DNA of 64,000 nucleotides from Pseudomonas fluorescens (lineage in GTDB: Bacteria > Pseudomonadota > Gammaproteobacteria > Pseudomonadales > Pseudomonadaceae). A program made the translations under genes and the position numbers. Positions 8,979 to 17,475 of the stretch are shown one piece after another. Within the stretch, counting starts at the first letter, position 1, and each line of letters opens with the position of its first letter. The notes below the pieces were generated by a model. It did no database searches. It worked only from the letters and a program-made list of their open reading frames with translations, and was not told where the DNA came from. Location of the stretch: NCBI RefSeq assembly GCF_001648775.1, contig NZ_LVEJ01000001.1, positions 310,001 through 374,000 on the forward strand. Reading direction: 5' to 3'.

Positions 8979-10310
8979 TCAGTTCCTGATGGCCCAGAAT
9001 TTCAGTTCAAGCTCGGCAAATTCGCCGGACACGTGGAACGCGAAACCGCCGGAGCGCTCGAGTTGTGCCAGGTCTTCGGAACTGAGTTCGAGGATGAAAT
9101 AGGTTTTGTTCGAATGGAACGCGATCTGCCGTGGGGCCACCGGCAACGGTTTGACCTTGATCCCCGGCAAGTGCAGGTTGACCAGTTGGCGGATACGCTC
9201 CACCGGGCCGACCTTGAGGTGCGCCGGCAAGCGATGGCGCAGTTCTTCGGAGTCGCAGTTGGCACTGGCTGCCAGCACGAACGACGCCGAGCCGAGCAGT
9301 TTGTGATCGTGCAACGGCGAGACGATGATGCCGTACTGACGCGCTTGCAGGATCAGTTCGATGGCGTGCTGTTCGAGCACCATCGACAGCACCTGACGAA
9401 TCGCTTCCATCAGTTTGCGGAAGCTTGCGCCCTGATCGGCGTGGGAGTAGCGGCTGTCCAGACGCGGACGTTTGCTCTCGCCGGAGAAAGTCGCCAGATC
9501 GCCGAGCATGGTCAGCAACGTGCGGTACAACTCTTCCGGGTGCACCTGCTCCAGGCCGAGGTAATGGCGCAGCAGCAGTTCGGTGCGGTTGATCAGTTGC
9601 AGCATCATGAAGTCGCCGACTTCGGCACCGCCGATCTTGCCGTTGGAGCGGATGCGCTCGGCAATCGTGTCGCCACGGTGGTTAAGCATGCTGATGACTT
9701 CTTTCAGGCACGACAGCAGATAGCTGGAGGCGTGGGCCTGAATGTAGGTCGGCACGAAGTCCGGGTCGAGGCTGATCACGCCGTCGGGGGTGGTGTCGAG
9801 CACGTCGCAGATTTTCAGCTTTACGTAGGCCTGATCGCTCTGCTGCTCGCCGAGCAACAGTTTGAAGTCCGGGCGACCGCAGCTGACCTGGCTGGCGGAA
9901 TCGTCGCCGGCGTTGGAGTCAGCCACTTCGGCGTCATACGCGGTGTAACGCGCGAGCACGTCGGACTGCTCCGGACGGCGCGACTCGATGTGGTTACCGG
10001 TGACCAGCGGCAGCGCCAGATAGATCGGCGTGTTACCAGTGTTCGGCGGCACGTCCAGCGCCAGCGGCTCAGTGTTGCCACCGAGTTCGAACAGGCTGCC
10101 ATCCGGCAGAATCCCCGAGGCTTCACTGATCACCAGTTTGCCCATGTTGAGGAACTGCAAGTCGATCTCCAGATTGAGGAAACCCCAGGTGTAGCCACCC
10201 AGCAACTGAGTGCGGGTTTTCATCTGGTGATCGTAATAACGATCGTTGTGCTGGAAGTGCTGCGGCCGCAGCAGCATGCCTTCCTGCCAAATGACTTTAT
10301 GGGTATTCAT
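8979..10310 (-). CDS. tssK: TssK baseplate-to-membrane-complex connector
   Basis: This 443-residue protein begins with the conserved TssK N-terminus (VIWQEGMLLRPQHFQ) and continues with family blocks such as GGYTWGFLNLEIDLQFLNMGKL and the C-terminal part with FHSNKTYFILELSSEDLAQL. TssK trimers link the baseplate wedge (TssEFG) to TssL/TssM. Length is usual for the family. The gene lies directly between tssJ (2 bp) and tssL (5 bp), the same order as HSI-II. Confidence 0.97.
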   Translation of the reverse strand: MNTHKVIWQEGMLLRPQHFQHNDRYYDHQMKTRTQLLGGYTWGFLNLEIDLQFLNMGKLVISEASGILPDGSLFELGGNTEPLALDVPPNTGNTPIYLALPLVTGNHIESRRPEQSDVLARYTAYDAEVADSNAGDDSASQVSCGRPDFKLLLGEQQSDQAYVKLKICDVLDTTPDGVISLDPDFVPTYIQAHASSYLLSCLKEVISMLNHRGDTIAERIRSNGKIGGAEVGDFMMLQLINRTELLLRHYLGLEQVHPEELYRTLLTMLGDLATFSGESKRPRLDSRYSHADQGASFRKLMEAIRQVLSMVLEQHAIELILQARQYGIIVSPLHDHKLLGSASFVLAASANCDSEELRHRLPAHLKVGPVERIRQLVNLHLPGIKVKPLPVAPRQIAFHSNKTYFILELSSEDLAQLERSGGFAFHVSGEFAELELKFWAIRN

Positions 10311-10312
10311 GA

Positions 10313-10813
10313 TCAGTCATCCGCCTTGGCGAGCACTTGATTGGTGTTGCGGATGCCGGTCTGGTCCAGAGTCAGATCGACTTCGGTGACTTCCAGCGGA
10401 GTGATCTGAACGGTGTGGCGCCATTGGGTGTCCGGCAAGTCGCGGTAAGCGGCGAGAACGCCAACATAAAGGCTGCCCTCTTCCACTTTGAGCTTCATCT
10501 CCACGGTTTCACCCGGGCGCAGCTCGAGTTCTTCGCTGGCCACCAGATCCGGGTTGAGGGATTCCTTGGCGCGCTCGTAGAGGCTGAAGAAGTCAGCGTT
10601 CTCGAAGGTCACCGGGTGCTTGAGTTCGAACAGGCGCACGACGATCGGCGACGGCCGACCATTGAGGTCCGGGTTGAGCTGATCGCTGCCGGTCAGCTTC
10701 AGGTTGATCTTTGTCACTTTCGAGTACGGCGACAGCGACGAGCAACCGGCGAGCAACACCAGCACGGTGAGCGCAGTCAGCGTCTTGAAAAAAGCGGTCG
10801 AGCGGCGAGACAT
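10313..10813 (-). CDS. tssJ: TssJ outer-membrane lipoprotein of the T6SS
   Basis: From the ATG at 10813 the product is 166 residues with a lipoprotein signal peptide ending in LLAGC (cysteine about residue 23). The mature part has the TssJ beta-sandwich character (NLKLTGSDQLNPDLNGRPSPIVVRLFELK, GETVEMKLKVEEGSLYVGVLAAYRDL). It is expected to be anchored in the outer membrane and to bind the TssM periplasmic domain. Two in-frame ATGs lie 6 and 9 bases upstream; I chose 10813 because AAGGA is 8 bases before it. Confidence 0.93.
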   Translation of the reverse strand: MSRRSTAFFKTLTALTVLVLLAGCSSLSPYSKVTKINLKLTGSDQLNPDLNGRPSPIVVRLFELKHPVTFENADFFSLYERAKESLNPDLVASEELELRPGETVEMKLKVEEGSLYVGVLAAYRDLPDTQWRHTVQITPLEVTEVDLTLDQTGIRNTNQVLAKADD

Positions 10814-10818
10814 GCGCA

Positions 10819-12015
10819 TCATCCTTGGTGGTCGGTGTGGAGGGTGGAGATCAGGCGAATCTGTTCTTCGTAGGCTTGGGCGAAGTCGCGGGCCAGCAGA
10901 CGCTCGCTCCAGTCATCGTCCTGACGCAGCGCCTGGTGATAACGGCCGAACGCTCTCCAGCGCCCGCCCGAGGTGGCGATCAACGGTTTGTTGTCACGCT
11001 CGAAGCGCAGGGTCAGTTGCTCTGGCGAGAAGTGCTCCAGGGTGCCGCGCACGGCGGCGCGGCTGGCGGTCAACAGTGCCACTTGATGCGCCTGCAGATC
11101 GCGGAACGCGCGGGAGATGGCTTGCTCGGCCGGCAGATGGCCGGGCTTGCTTGGCTGCAACAGAATCTGCAGTGCTTCGCTCGGGTCGACGGCAAATTTC
11201 AGCGGGTTCTTGTTGGTGCCTTGCACGGTGGTCTGGGCCAGACGCAGTTCGTTTTTCAGCTCGGAACGGGTACGCAGGCTCTGCTGCAAACCGCCGATGC
11301 TCTGCCGCAGCAAGCGCGCAGCATTCAGTGCCAGGGCTTCGCGCTCATCGTGGCTGAGGCCTTTGACGTCGACACCCAGCGCCGCACCGAAGTGCTCCCA
11401 GAAACCTTCGCTCTGACGCTCAACGGCTTTCGGCGCCGGAGCTGGCTCAGGTTCGGCGGGCGCGGCGATCAGCTCCGGCACCATCAGGCTTTCCATGTCG
11501 ATACGCGCGTAGTCGGCGCGCTGACGGGAGTCTTCCGGTTTGGTGTTCGGTGCCAGCAGTTCGTCGATTTCCGAGTAGACGCGCTCTTGCTGTTCGAGGG
11601 CGTTGAGCGGGTCGAGATCGAGGAACGCATCATCCGGAATGATGCTGCCGGCGGCACGTGGACGGCCGACTTCGCCGTCGAAGGTCGCCGGGTCACGCAC
11701 CAGGCGCGCGCGAATCTCGAAGTCGCCCAGCACGTAGGTGCTGCCGTGCTCGATGCGCACCGGTTCGCCTTTGTGCAGGCGTGCGCCGCTCTCGCCATCC
11801 TGAACACCGTTGCTGCTGGTGTCGGTGAGGAAGAACGTGCCCTCGCGGTAGCTGACAATCGCGTGGTGATTGGACAGGTGACGCTTGCGGTCAGGGATGA
11901 TCCAGTCGCAGTCCTCGCCCCGCCCGATCACGCCGCCGGCCTGTTTAAAGGTCTTCTGGCACAACTCGGTGGGCACGAACTGCTTGGTGTTCAGCATTTC
12001 GAAAACCAATTCCAT
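10819..12015 (-). CDS. fha: FHA-domain T6SS scaffold protein (Fha/TagH-like)
   Basis: A 398-residue protein with an N-terminal forkhead-associated domain (about 1-105) showing the phosphothreonine-binding pattern: GxxIGR at GGVIGRGEDCDW, then RHLSNHHAIV and TSSNGV. An acidic, Pro/Ala-rich linker follows (about 130-205), then a helical C-terminal TagH-type domain (about 210-390). FHA proteins of T6SSs read threonine phosphorylation made by the partner kinase and promote assembly; kinase and phosphatase genes are in the same unit. It lies between the small lipoprotein gene and tssJ, the HSI-II order. Confidence 0.93.
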   Translation of the reverse strand: MELVFEMLNTKQFVPTELCQKTFKQAGGVIGRGEDCDWIIPDRKRHLSNHHAIVSYREGTFFLTDTSSNGVQDGESGARLHKGEPVRIEHGSTYVLGDFEIRARLVRDPATFDGEVGRPRAAGSIIPDDAFLDLDPLNALEQQERVYSEIDELLAPNTKPEDSRQRADYARIDMESLMVPELIAAPAEPEPAPAPKAVERQSEGFWEHFGAALGVDVKGLSHDEREALALNAARLLRQSIGGLQQSLRTRSELKNELRLAQTTVQGTNKNPLKFAVDPSEALQILLQPSKPGHLPAEQAISRAFRDLQAHQVALLTASRAAVRGTLEHFSPEQLTLRFERDNKPLIATSGGRWRAFGRYHQALRQDDDWSERLLARDFAQAYEEQIRLISTLHTDHQG

Positions 12016-12033
12016 GTTTGATGCTCCTTGCGG

Positions 12034-12174
12034 TCACTTGCCGCGATTGACCGCTTGCGGATCACCCAACGGGCGATAGTCGTTGTCGTTGAATTTGTAA
12101 TTACCGCTACAGCCGCCAAGGCCGCATAGAACGACGAGGGTCAGCAGGGCAGCTTGCCAGTGACGAACAGACAT
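12034..12174 (-). CDS. 46-residue T6SS-linked lipoprotein (orfX-type)
   Basis: A short gene encoding 46 residues. The first 22 form a signal peptide (MSVRHWQAALLTLVVLCGLG) ending in a lipobox LGGC, and only about 25 mature residues remain (CSGNYKFNDNDYRPLGDPQA...). It starts with ATG and ends 18 bp before the FHA gene. A comparably placed small gene (orfX) exists between the sigma-54 activator and the FHA gene in P. aeruginosa HSI-II. The function is not known to me. The position and clean lipobox make it very likely real. Confidence 0.8.
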   Translation of the reverse strand: MSVRHWQAALLTLVVLCGLGGCSGNYKFNDNDYRPLGDPQAVNRGK

Positions 12175-12199
12175 CAGAGGGTCTCCAGGTGTAGACAAA

Positions 12200-12231
12200 G
12201 CACAAAGCGCCGACCCTTGCGGGCGGCGCTG
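12200..12231 (-). terminator. Terminator-like hairpin between the activator gene and the small lipoprotein gene
   Basis: Arms AGCGCCG (206-212) and CGGCGCT (224-230) form a 7-bp stem, with CCC/GGG able to extend it inside the loop. On the minus strand it is followed by the U-rich TTTGTGCTTT. It would end or thin transcription after the activator gene, splitting the T6SS cluster into tssA-to-activator and lipoprotein-to-vgrG units. Confidence 0.5.
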
Positions 12232-12267
12232 AAATTGGTTTTTGTGGGGATTTCGATGACGTTTTGC

Positions 12268-13788
12268 CTACCCATCGAAATCTCCCAGATTGATGTTCAG
12301 ACGGCCAAGCCGATACAGCAGCGTGCGCCTTGGCAGGCCCAGTTCGCGGGCGGCGAGGGTCTGGTTGCCGTCGTTTTTGCGCAGGCAATCGAGCAATAAC
12401 GTGCGTTCGACCTGCTCCAGACGTTCGCGCAAATTCAGGTGGCTGTTGTCTTCCGGCATCGGATCCATGCGCAGGGAAAAATGCTCGGCGAGCAACTCAC
12501 CGCCCTCGCACAACAGCACCGCGCGCTCGACCAAAGCCTTTAGTTCACGCACGTTGCCGGGGAAGTTGTAGCCGGACAGGTGTTCCAGCGCCGCGCTCGA
12601 CCAGCGCACCGGATCGCGCTGCAAATACGTGCAGGTCTTCTCGGCGAAGTGCTGAGCCAGTTCGAGGATGTCGCCTTCGCGCTGACGCAGTGCCGGCAGC
12701 TCGATCGGGAATTGCGCGAGGCGGTAGTACAAGTCCTCGCGGAATTTGCCCTCGCTGACCAGCGTCGACAGATCGCGGTGGGTCGCGGCGATGATGCGTA
12801 CGTCGATCTTGTGGGTGTCGTTGGAACCCAGCGGACGAATCTCGCCTTCCTGCAACACGCGCAAGATCTTCGCTTGCAACGACAGCGGCATGTCGCCGAT
12901 TTCGTCGAGCAACAGCGTGCCGCCATTGGCCGCATCGAACAGCCCCGCACGGTCGCGGTCGGCGCCGGTGAAGGCACCTTTGCGATAGCCGAACAGTTCG
13001 CTTTCCAGCAGGTTTTCCGGGACCGCCGCGCAGTTCTGCACGATGAACGCCTGAGAACGGCGCGGGCCGCAATCGTGAATCGCCCGCGCGACGACTTCCT
13101 TGCCGGTGCCGGTTTCGCCGCGCAGCAGCACGGTGTACGGGCTGTGCAGGACTTTGCTGATCAGCGAATGGGTCTGGCGCATCGCCGCGCTTTTACCGAT
13201 CAAGCCATAGCCACTGATGCTCGGCACGCTACGCGCGACTGTTGCCGATTCCGCCAGCGGCTGGCGCAAGCGTTGCAGCAAATGCAATTGGCCCAACACG
13301 AACGAGCCGAGCTGACCGAGAGAATCGGCAAAGCCTTGCAGGTGGGTGCGACGGCGGCTGGCGCACAGCAGCAGGCCTTCGACTGCCTTGTGCTGATTGA
13401 CCAGTGGCACGCACAGCAGCGACTGCCACGGCGACGTTGCCGCTGGCAGGAAACTGGTTTCGTGCAGGCTGCCGCTCAAATCGTCGAGGCACACTACGCG
13501 GTTCTGGCACAGGGCAAATTGCAGCAGTTGCTCGCCGTTGTAATCCGCCGGCAGGCTCGCCGCTTCGCGCGGTTGCAGGGCGCCGTCGAGGCATTCGGCG
13601 TTCATTCCCAGGCAGGTGTGGGTGGCGTCGAGCAGATACAGCTGCGTCAATTCGCAACCGCTCAGCTCGGCCAGACCGCGCACGAAGTCACCCAGCAACG
13701 CAGCACCGTCCGCCGCCCGCGACAGACTGGCGAACTGCGCCAGCAACGCTTCGGCATAGACCAGTGGCTGCGGCACCTGAGTGAACAT
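12268..13788 (-). CDS. Sigma-54-dependent transcriptional activator of the T6SS cluster (Sfa-like)
   Basis: A 506-residue enhancer-binding protein. A GAF-like sensor region (about 20-165) is followed by an AAA+ domain with Walker A GETGTGKE, the sigma-54 contact loop GAFTGAD, Walker B LLLDEIGDM and an arginine-finger region, then a C-terminal Fis-type helix-turn-helix (NQTLAARELGLPRRTLLYRLGRL). It should help RNA polymerase-sigma-54 open promoters, possibly those of T6SS genes. I found no convincing -24/-12 element upstream of tssA, so its targets may lie elsewhere, for example hcp. The ATG at 13788 is preceded by GAGG at 8 bases. Confidence 0.93.
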   Translation of the reverse strand: MFTQVPQPLVYAEALLAQFASLSRAADGAALLGDFVRGLAELSGCELTQLYLLDATHTCLGMNAECLDGALQPREAASLPADYNGEQLLQFALCQNRVVCLDDLSGSLHETSFLPAATSPWQSLLCVPLVNQHKAVEGLLLCASRRRTHLQGFADSLGQLGSFVLGQLHLLQRLRQPLAESATVARSVPSISGYGLIGKSAAMRQTHSLISKVLHSPYTVLLRGETGTGKEVVARAIHDCGPRRSQAFIVQNCAAVPENLLESELFGYRKGAFTGADRDRAGLFDAANGGTLLLDEIGDMPLSLQAKILRVLQEGEIRPLGSNDTHKIDVRIIAATHRDLSTLVSEGKFREDLYYRLAQFPIELPALRQREGDILELAQHFAEKTCTYLQRDPVRWSSAALEHLSGYNFPGNVRELKALVERAVLLCEGGELLAEHFSLRMDPMPEDNSHLNLRERLEQVERTLLLDCLRKNDGNQTLAARELGLPRRTLLYRLGRLNINLGDFDG

Positions 13789-13798
13789 CACACCCACC

Positions 13799-16456
13799 TC
13801 AGGCGAACTCGCAGGTCACGCTGGCTTCGCCGTCGAGCGTGGCATGCACACGTTTGAGGCTTTCGCCGGTGGCCATGGCGTCGAGCAGACGATCCGCCAC
13901 CAACGGCAGCACGTGTTGATCGAGCAGATGGTCGATCAGACGCGCGCCGCTGTCGCTTTGCGTGCAACGCTCGGACAGGTGATCGACGAGGTTCTGGCAC
14001 CAGCTGAAATCCAGCTGACGACGGTTCAAGCGCTCGCCGAGGCGACCGAGTTTGATCTCGATCAGCTCGCGCAATACCGGGCCGCCGACCGGGTAGTACG
14101 GCACCACTTTCATCCGCGCCAGCAGCGCCGGTTTGAAGTGTTTGCTGAGTACCGGGCGAATGGTTTCTTCGAGCACTTCTGCCGTCGGGCGTGCGCCGTT
14201 CTCGCAGAGGTCGCTGATCTTGTCGCTACCGAGGTTCGAGGTCATCAGGATCAACGTATTGCGGAAGTCGATCTCGCGACCTTCGCCGTCGTTGGCCACG
14301 CCTTTGTCGAAGATTTGGTAGAACAGGTTGAGCACGTCCGGATCGGCCTTCTCGACTTCATCGAGCAGCACTACCGAGTACGGCTTTTGGCGCACGGCTT
14401 CGGTGAGCATGCCGCCCTCGCCGTAACCAACGTAGCCTGGTGGTGCGCCGATCAGGCGGGAGACGGTGTGCTTCTCCTGGAATTCGGACATGTTGATGGT
14501 GGTGATGAAGCGGTCGCCGCCGTACAGCAGATCAGCGAGAGCCAATGCGGTTTCGGTCTTGCCGACGCCGCTCGGGCCGACCAGCAGGAACACGCCAACC
14601 GGTGCGTCAGGTTTATTCAGGCCGGCAGCGGTGGCGCGCATCGAGCGATCCAATGCGTGCACGGCTTGTTCCTGACCGCGAATGCGCGTGCGCAGGTCGG
14701 TGGCGAAACTGGCGACTTTGGCGTTGTGCTCGCGGGCCAATTGCGCCAATGGCACGCCGGTCCAGGCACTGATCACTTCGGCGACCAGACGCGGGCAAAC
14801 TTCGAAACTGACCAGGCGCTCTTTGACTTGGGCGGCGGTCAGGGCACTGTGGGTTTCGTTGAGCTGGGCTTCCAGCGCTTCGACACTCTGGCCTTCTTCA
14901 ACCTCAGCGGTGACGGTTTCGATCACGGTGCCTTCGGCGTCTTCTTCAACGGTCACCACTGGCTCGATCGCAGCAGCTTCGCGGGCCTTGGCCAGTTGCT
15001 GACGCAGTTCCAGCAGGCGCTCGGCCAATTGCTTCTGTTCAGTCCACAGGGTTTCCAGCGCGACCATTTCGTCTTCGGCTTCGTCGAGACGAGCTTCCAG
15101 TGCGTCCAGCGCTTCGTGGTCGATCAGCAAGCCAGCTTCGGCATCGCGGCGCAGGGCCTGACGCTGACGGCCACCTTCAGCCAGTTCGCCACGCAGGCGC
15201 TCAAGGCTTTCCGGGGCGGCGGCGAGGCTGATGCGTACGCGGGCGCAAGCGGTGTCGAGGACGTCGACGGCTTTGTCCGGCAGTTGCCGACCGGCCAGAT
15301 AACGTGCGGACAGTTCAGCGGCCGAGACCACCGCGTCATCGCGCAGATAGATGCCGTGGCTCTTCTCGTAAACCTGGGCCAGACCACGGAGGATGGTCAC
15401 CGCTTCGCTGACAGTCGGTTCGTGCAATTGCACCGGTTGGAAACGACGGGCCAGCGCCGGGTCTTTCTCGAAGTATTTCTTGTACTCGGCCCACGTGGTC
15501 GCGGCGATGGTGCGCAGTTCGCCACGGGCCAGTGCCGGTTTCAGCAGGTTGGCCGCATCGGAACCGCCGGCATTGCCGCCCGCGCCGATCAGGGTGTGGG
15601 CTTCGTCGATGAACAGAATGATCGGTTTCGGCGAGGCTTTGACTTCGTCGATCACGCCTTTGAGACGACGCTCGAACTCACCTTTGACGCTGGCGCCGGC
15701 CTGCAACAGGCCCATGTCCAGCGACAGCAGCTCAACGCCTTTGAGCACTTGCGGCACTTCACCAGCGGCGATGCGCGACGCCAGGCCTTCGACGATGGCG
15801 GTCTTGCCGACACCGGCCTCACCGACGACGATCGGGTTGTTCTTGCGGCGACGGGCGAGGATGTCGACCATCTGGCGAATCGCGCCGTCACGGCACAGCA
15901 CCGGGTCGAGTTTGCCGTCACGGGCCTGTTGGGTCAGGTTGTGGGTGAAGCGCTGCAACAGCGATTCGCCCTGCGCCGCCGGTTTGCCATTGGCCGCCGG
16001 TTGTTCCTGTTGCGACAGGGCAAATTCCTTCAGGCGATCGATGTTCAGCTTGGCGAGCAGCGGCTGATAACGGCTGCCGGCGTAGCGCATCGGGTTGCGC
16101 AGCAGCGCGAGGATCAGCGCGGCGTCTTCGACCTGGGTCTGGCCCAGTTCAAGGTTGGCAACCAGCAGCGCATCTTGCAGCCACTGCACCAGTTCCGGGG
16201 CGAACACCGGATTGCGCGAGGCGCTGTGTTCGACGCGCGATTGCAGCGCGGCGCTGAGCTCACCGGCGTCGACGTCTGCATCCTGCAGTGCGCGCGACAA
16301 CAGGCCGTTAGGACGCTCGAGCAGGCCGAGCATCAAATCTTCGACGAGGATCTTGCTGCCACCACGGGCCACGCAACGCTCGGCAGAACGTTCCAGATCA
16401 CGACGGGTTTCGGCGTCCAGCGCCTGGATGAGTTGTTGCAGGTCTACGTTGATCAT
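13799..16456 (-). CDS. tssH: TssH/ClpV AAA+ ATPase that recycles the T6SS sheath
   Basis: An 885-residue Clp-family hexameric unfoldase. It has an N-terminal sheath-binding domain (about 1-160), a first AAA module with Walker A GEAGVGKT and Walker B ILFIDEAHT, a long coiled-coil middle region (about 400-540, rich in Glu/Gln/Ala/Leu), and a second AAA module with GPSGVGKT, VVLLDEVEKADP and a C-terminal D2-small domain. It pulls TssC out of contracted sheaths in the cytoplasm. It lies 11 bp from tssG and 10 bp before the activator gene. Length is normal. Confidence 0.97.
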   Translation of the reverse strand: MINVDLQQLIQALDAETRRDLERSAERCVARGGSKILVEDLMLGLLERPNGLLSRALQDADVDAGELSAALQSRVEHSASRNPVFAPELVQWLQDALLVANLELGQTQVEDAALILALLRNPMRYAGSRYQPLLAKLNIDRLKEFALSQQEQPAANGKPAAQGESLLQRFTHNLTQQARDGKLDPVLCRDGAIRQMVDILARRRKNNPIVVGEAGVGKTAIVEGLASRIAAGEVPQVLKGVELLSLDMGLLQAGASVKGEFERRLKGVIDEVKASPKPIILFIDEAHTLIGAGGNAGGSDAANLLKPALARGELRTIAATTWAEYKKYFEKDPALARRFQPVQLHEPTVSEAVTILRGLAQVYEKSHGIYLRDDAVVSAAELSARYLAGRQLPDKAVDVLDTACARVRISLAAAPESLERLRGELAEGGRQRQALRRDAEAGLLIDHEALDALEARLDEAEDEMVALETLWTEQKQLAERLLELRQQLAKAREAAAIEPVVTVEEDAEGTVIETVTAEVEEGQSVEALEAQLNETHSALTAAQVKERLVSFEVCPRLVAEVISAWTGVPLAQLAREHNAKVASFATDLRTRIRGQEQAVHALDRSMRATAAGLNKPDAPVGVFLLVGPSGVGKTETALALADLLYGGDRFITTINMSEFQEKHTVSRLIGAPPGYVGYGEGGMLTEAVRQKPYSVVLLDEVEKADPDVLNLFYQIFDKGVANDGEGREIDFRNTLILMTSNLGSDKISDLCENGARPTAEVLEETIRPVLSKHFKPALLARMKVVPYYPVGGPVLRELIEIKLGRLGERLNRRQLDFSWCQNLVDHLSERCTQSDSGARLIDHLLDQHVLPLVADRLLDAMATGESLKRVHATLDGEASVTCEFA

Positions 16457-16467
16457 GGCTCACGTCC

Positions 16468-17475
16468 TTAATGAATTTTGCTGCCCAGGGTCACCACGCC
16501 GTCCGCTTTTTCGCGGCCCAGCCAACTGGTCCAACCGAGGCGACAGGCGTTCTGCTCACCGATGCGCAGTTCGCGGATTTCTTCCTGGCGCAACACCAGG
16601 CGGATGTCGTAATCGAGCGGGTCACGCAAGGTGAACCGCACCAGCGCGCAGAGCGGCTGGTAACCGAAACCGATCGGCAGGAATTCGTGGAATCGCTGCC
16701 AGTCGAGTTCGGTGATGTGAATGCGGAATTTGCCGCTGCGGTCGCGCACGTGTTCGCCAAGCACAAGGTCTTCACCGAGCAGGCTGTTGGCGCGGCCCAA
16801 ACGATTGCGCTGCTCTTCGAGGATTTCCACGCGGCGCTCGATGCACTGCTCGATGACCAGGTCTTCGTGCTTGAAGTAGTAACGCAGCACGGCTTCGATC
16901 AGCGCCGCCGAGTGCGCCCGCAAACTGAGCAAACCGAGGTACGGCAGCAGGCGTTTCCAGTTGAGCTCCTTGGCCTTGCGGATCTCGTCGCCGCCCAGAC
17001 CGATCAGCGCAAACAGCTGCGCCGAAAACGGGTCGAGCGCGCCGCTCTGGAAGCTTGCGCGATAGCGATACTTGCGCCAGATCGGCAGCATCAGCCGTTG
17101 CAGGCGATGGTGGAACAGGTCGAGGAAGTTGCGCGTCGGGTTGCCGTCTTCGCTATCGCCCAGGGCCTGTTCGCCGTAGAACGCCGGCAACGGCGAACCG
17201 GAACCGACCAGGCCGATCAGGTTGAAACGCATGCGCGCGCGCATCTGCCCGTGTTCTTCGAAAAACTCCACGCGATCGACGTCGCTGCGCGGAAAGCCCA
17301 GGCTCGGGTTGGCTTGGAACTCCACGTGGTCGTACAGATCGTCTTCGCTCAGGTGCGGGTGTGCCTCGCGCAGCCGGTCGATCACCAGCAGCACGGCCTG
17401 AAACAGCGAGTACTCGCGTATTACCTTGGTCAGCCCGCTTAAAGCAGGGGCTGCAGGCCCATACGTGGTGTCCAT
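16468..17475 (-). CDS. tssG: TssG baseplate wedge protein
   Basis: A 335-residue TssG/VasB-type protein. The N-terminal YSLFQAVLLVIDRLREAHP and the block VEFQANPSLGFPRSDVDRVEFFEE are typical, as are FNLIGLVGSGSPLPAFYGE and the C-terminal LPIGFGYQPLCALVRF. With TssE and TssF it builds the baseplate wedge bound by TssK. The start overlaps the end of tssF by 37 bp, the usual coupling of this pair. Confidence 0.95.
   Translation of the reverse strand: MDTTYGPAAPALSGLTKVIREYSLFQAVLLVIDRLREAHPHLSEDDLYDHVEFQANPSLGFPRSDVDRVEFFEEHGQMRARMRFNLIGLVGSGSPLPAFYGEQALGDSEDGNPTRNFLDLFHHRLQRLMLPIWRKYRYRASFQSGALDPFSAQLFALIGLGGDEIRKAKELNWKRLLPYLGLLSLRAHSAALIEAVLRYYFKHEDLVIEQCIERRVEILEEQRNRLGRANSLLGEDLVLGEHVRDRSGKFRIHITELDWQRFHEFLPIGFGYQPLCALVRFTLRDPLDYDIRLVLRQEEIRELRIGEQNACRLGWTSWLGREKADGVVTLGSKIH

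Noticed and set aside
13781..16471. Very long open frame (about 896 codons) on the plus strand opposite clpV
   Set aside because: It mirrors the codon positions of clpV, has no domain character, and arises from high third-position GC. The same holds for long frames opposite tssM, tssK, phoR, pstC and vgrG.
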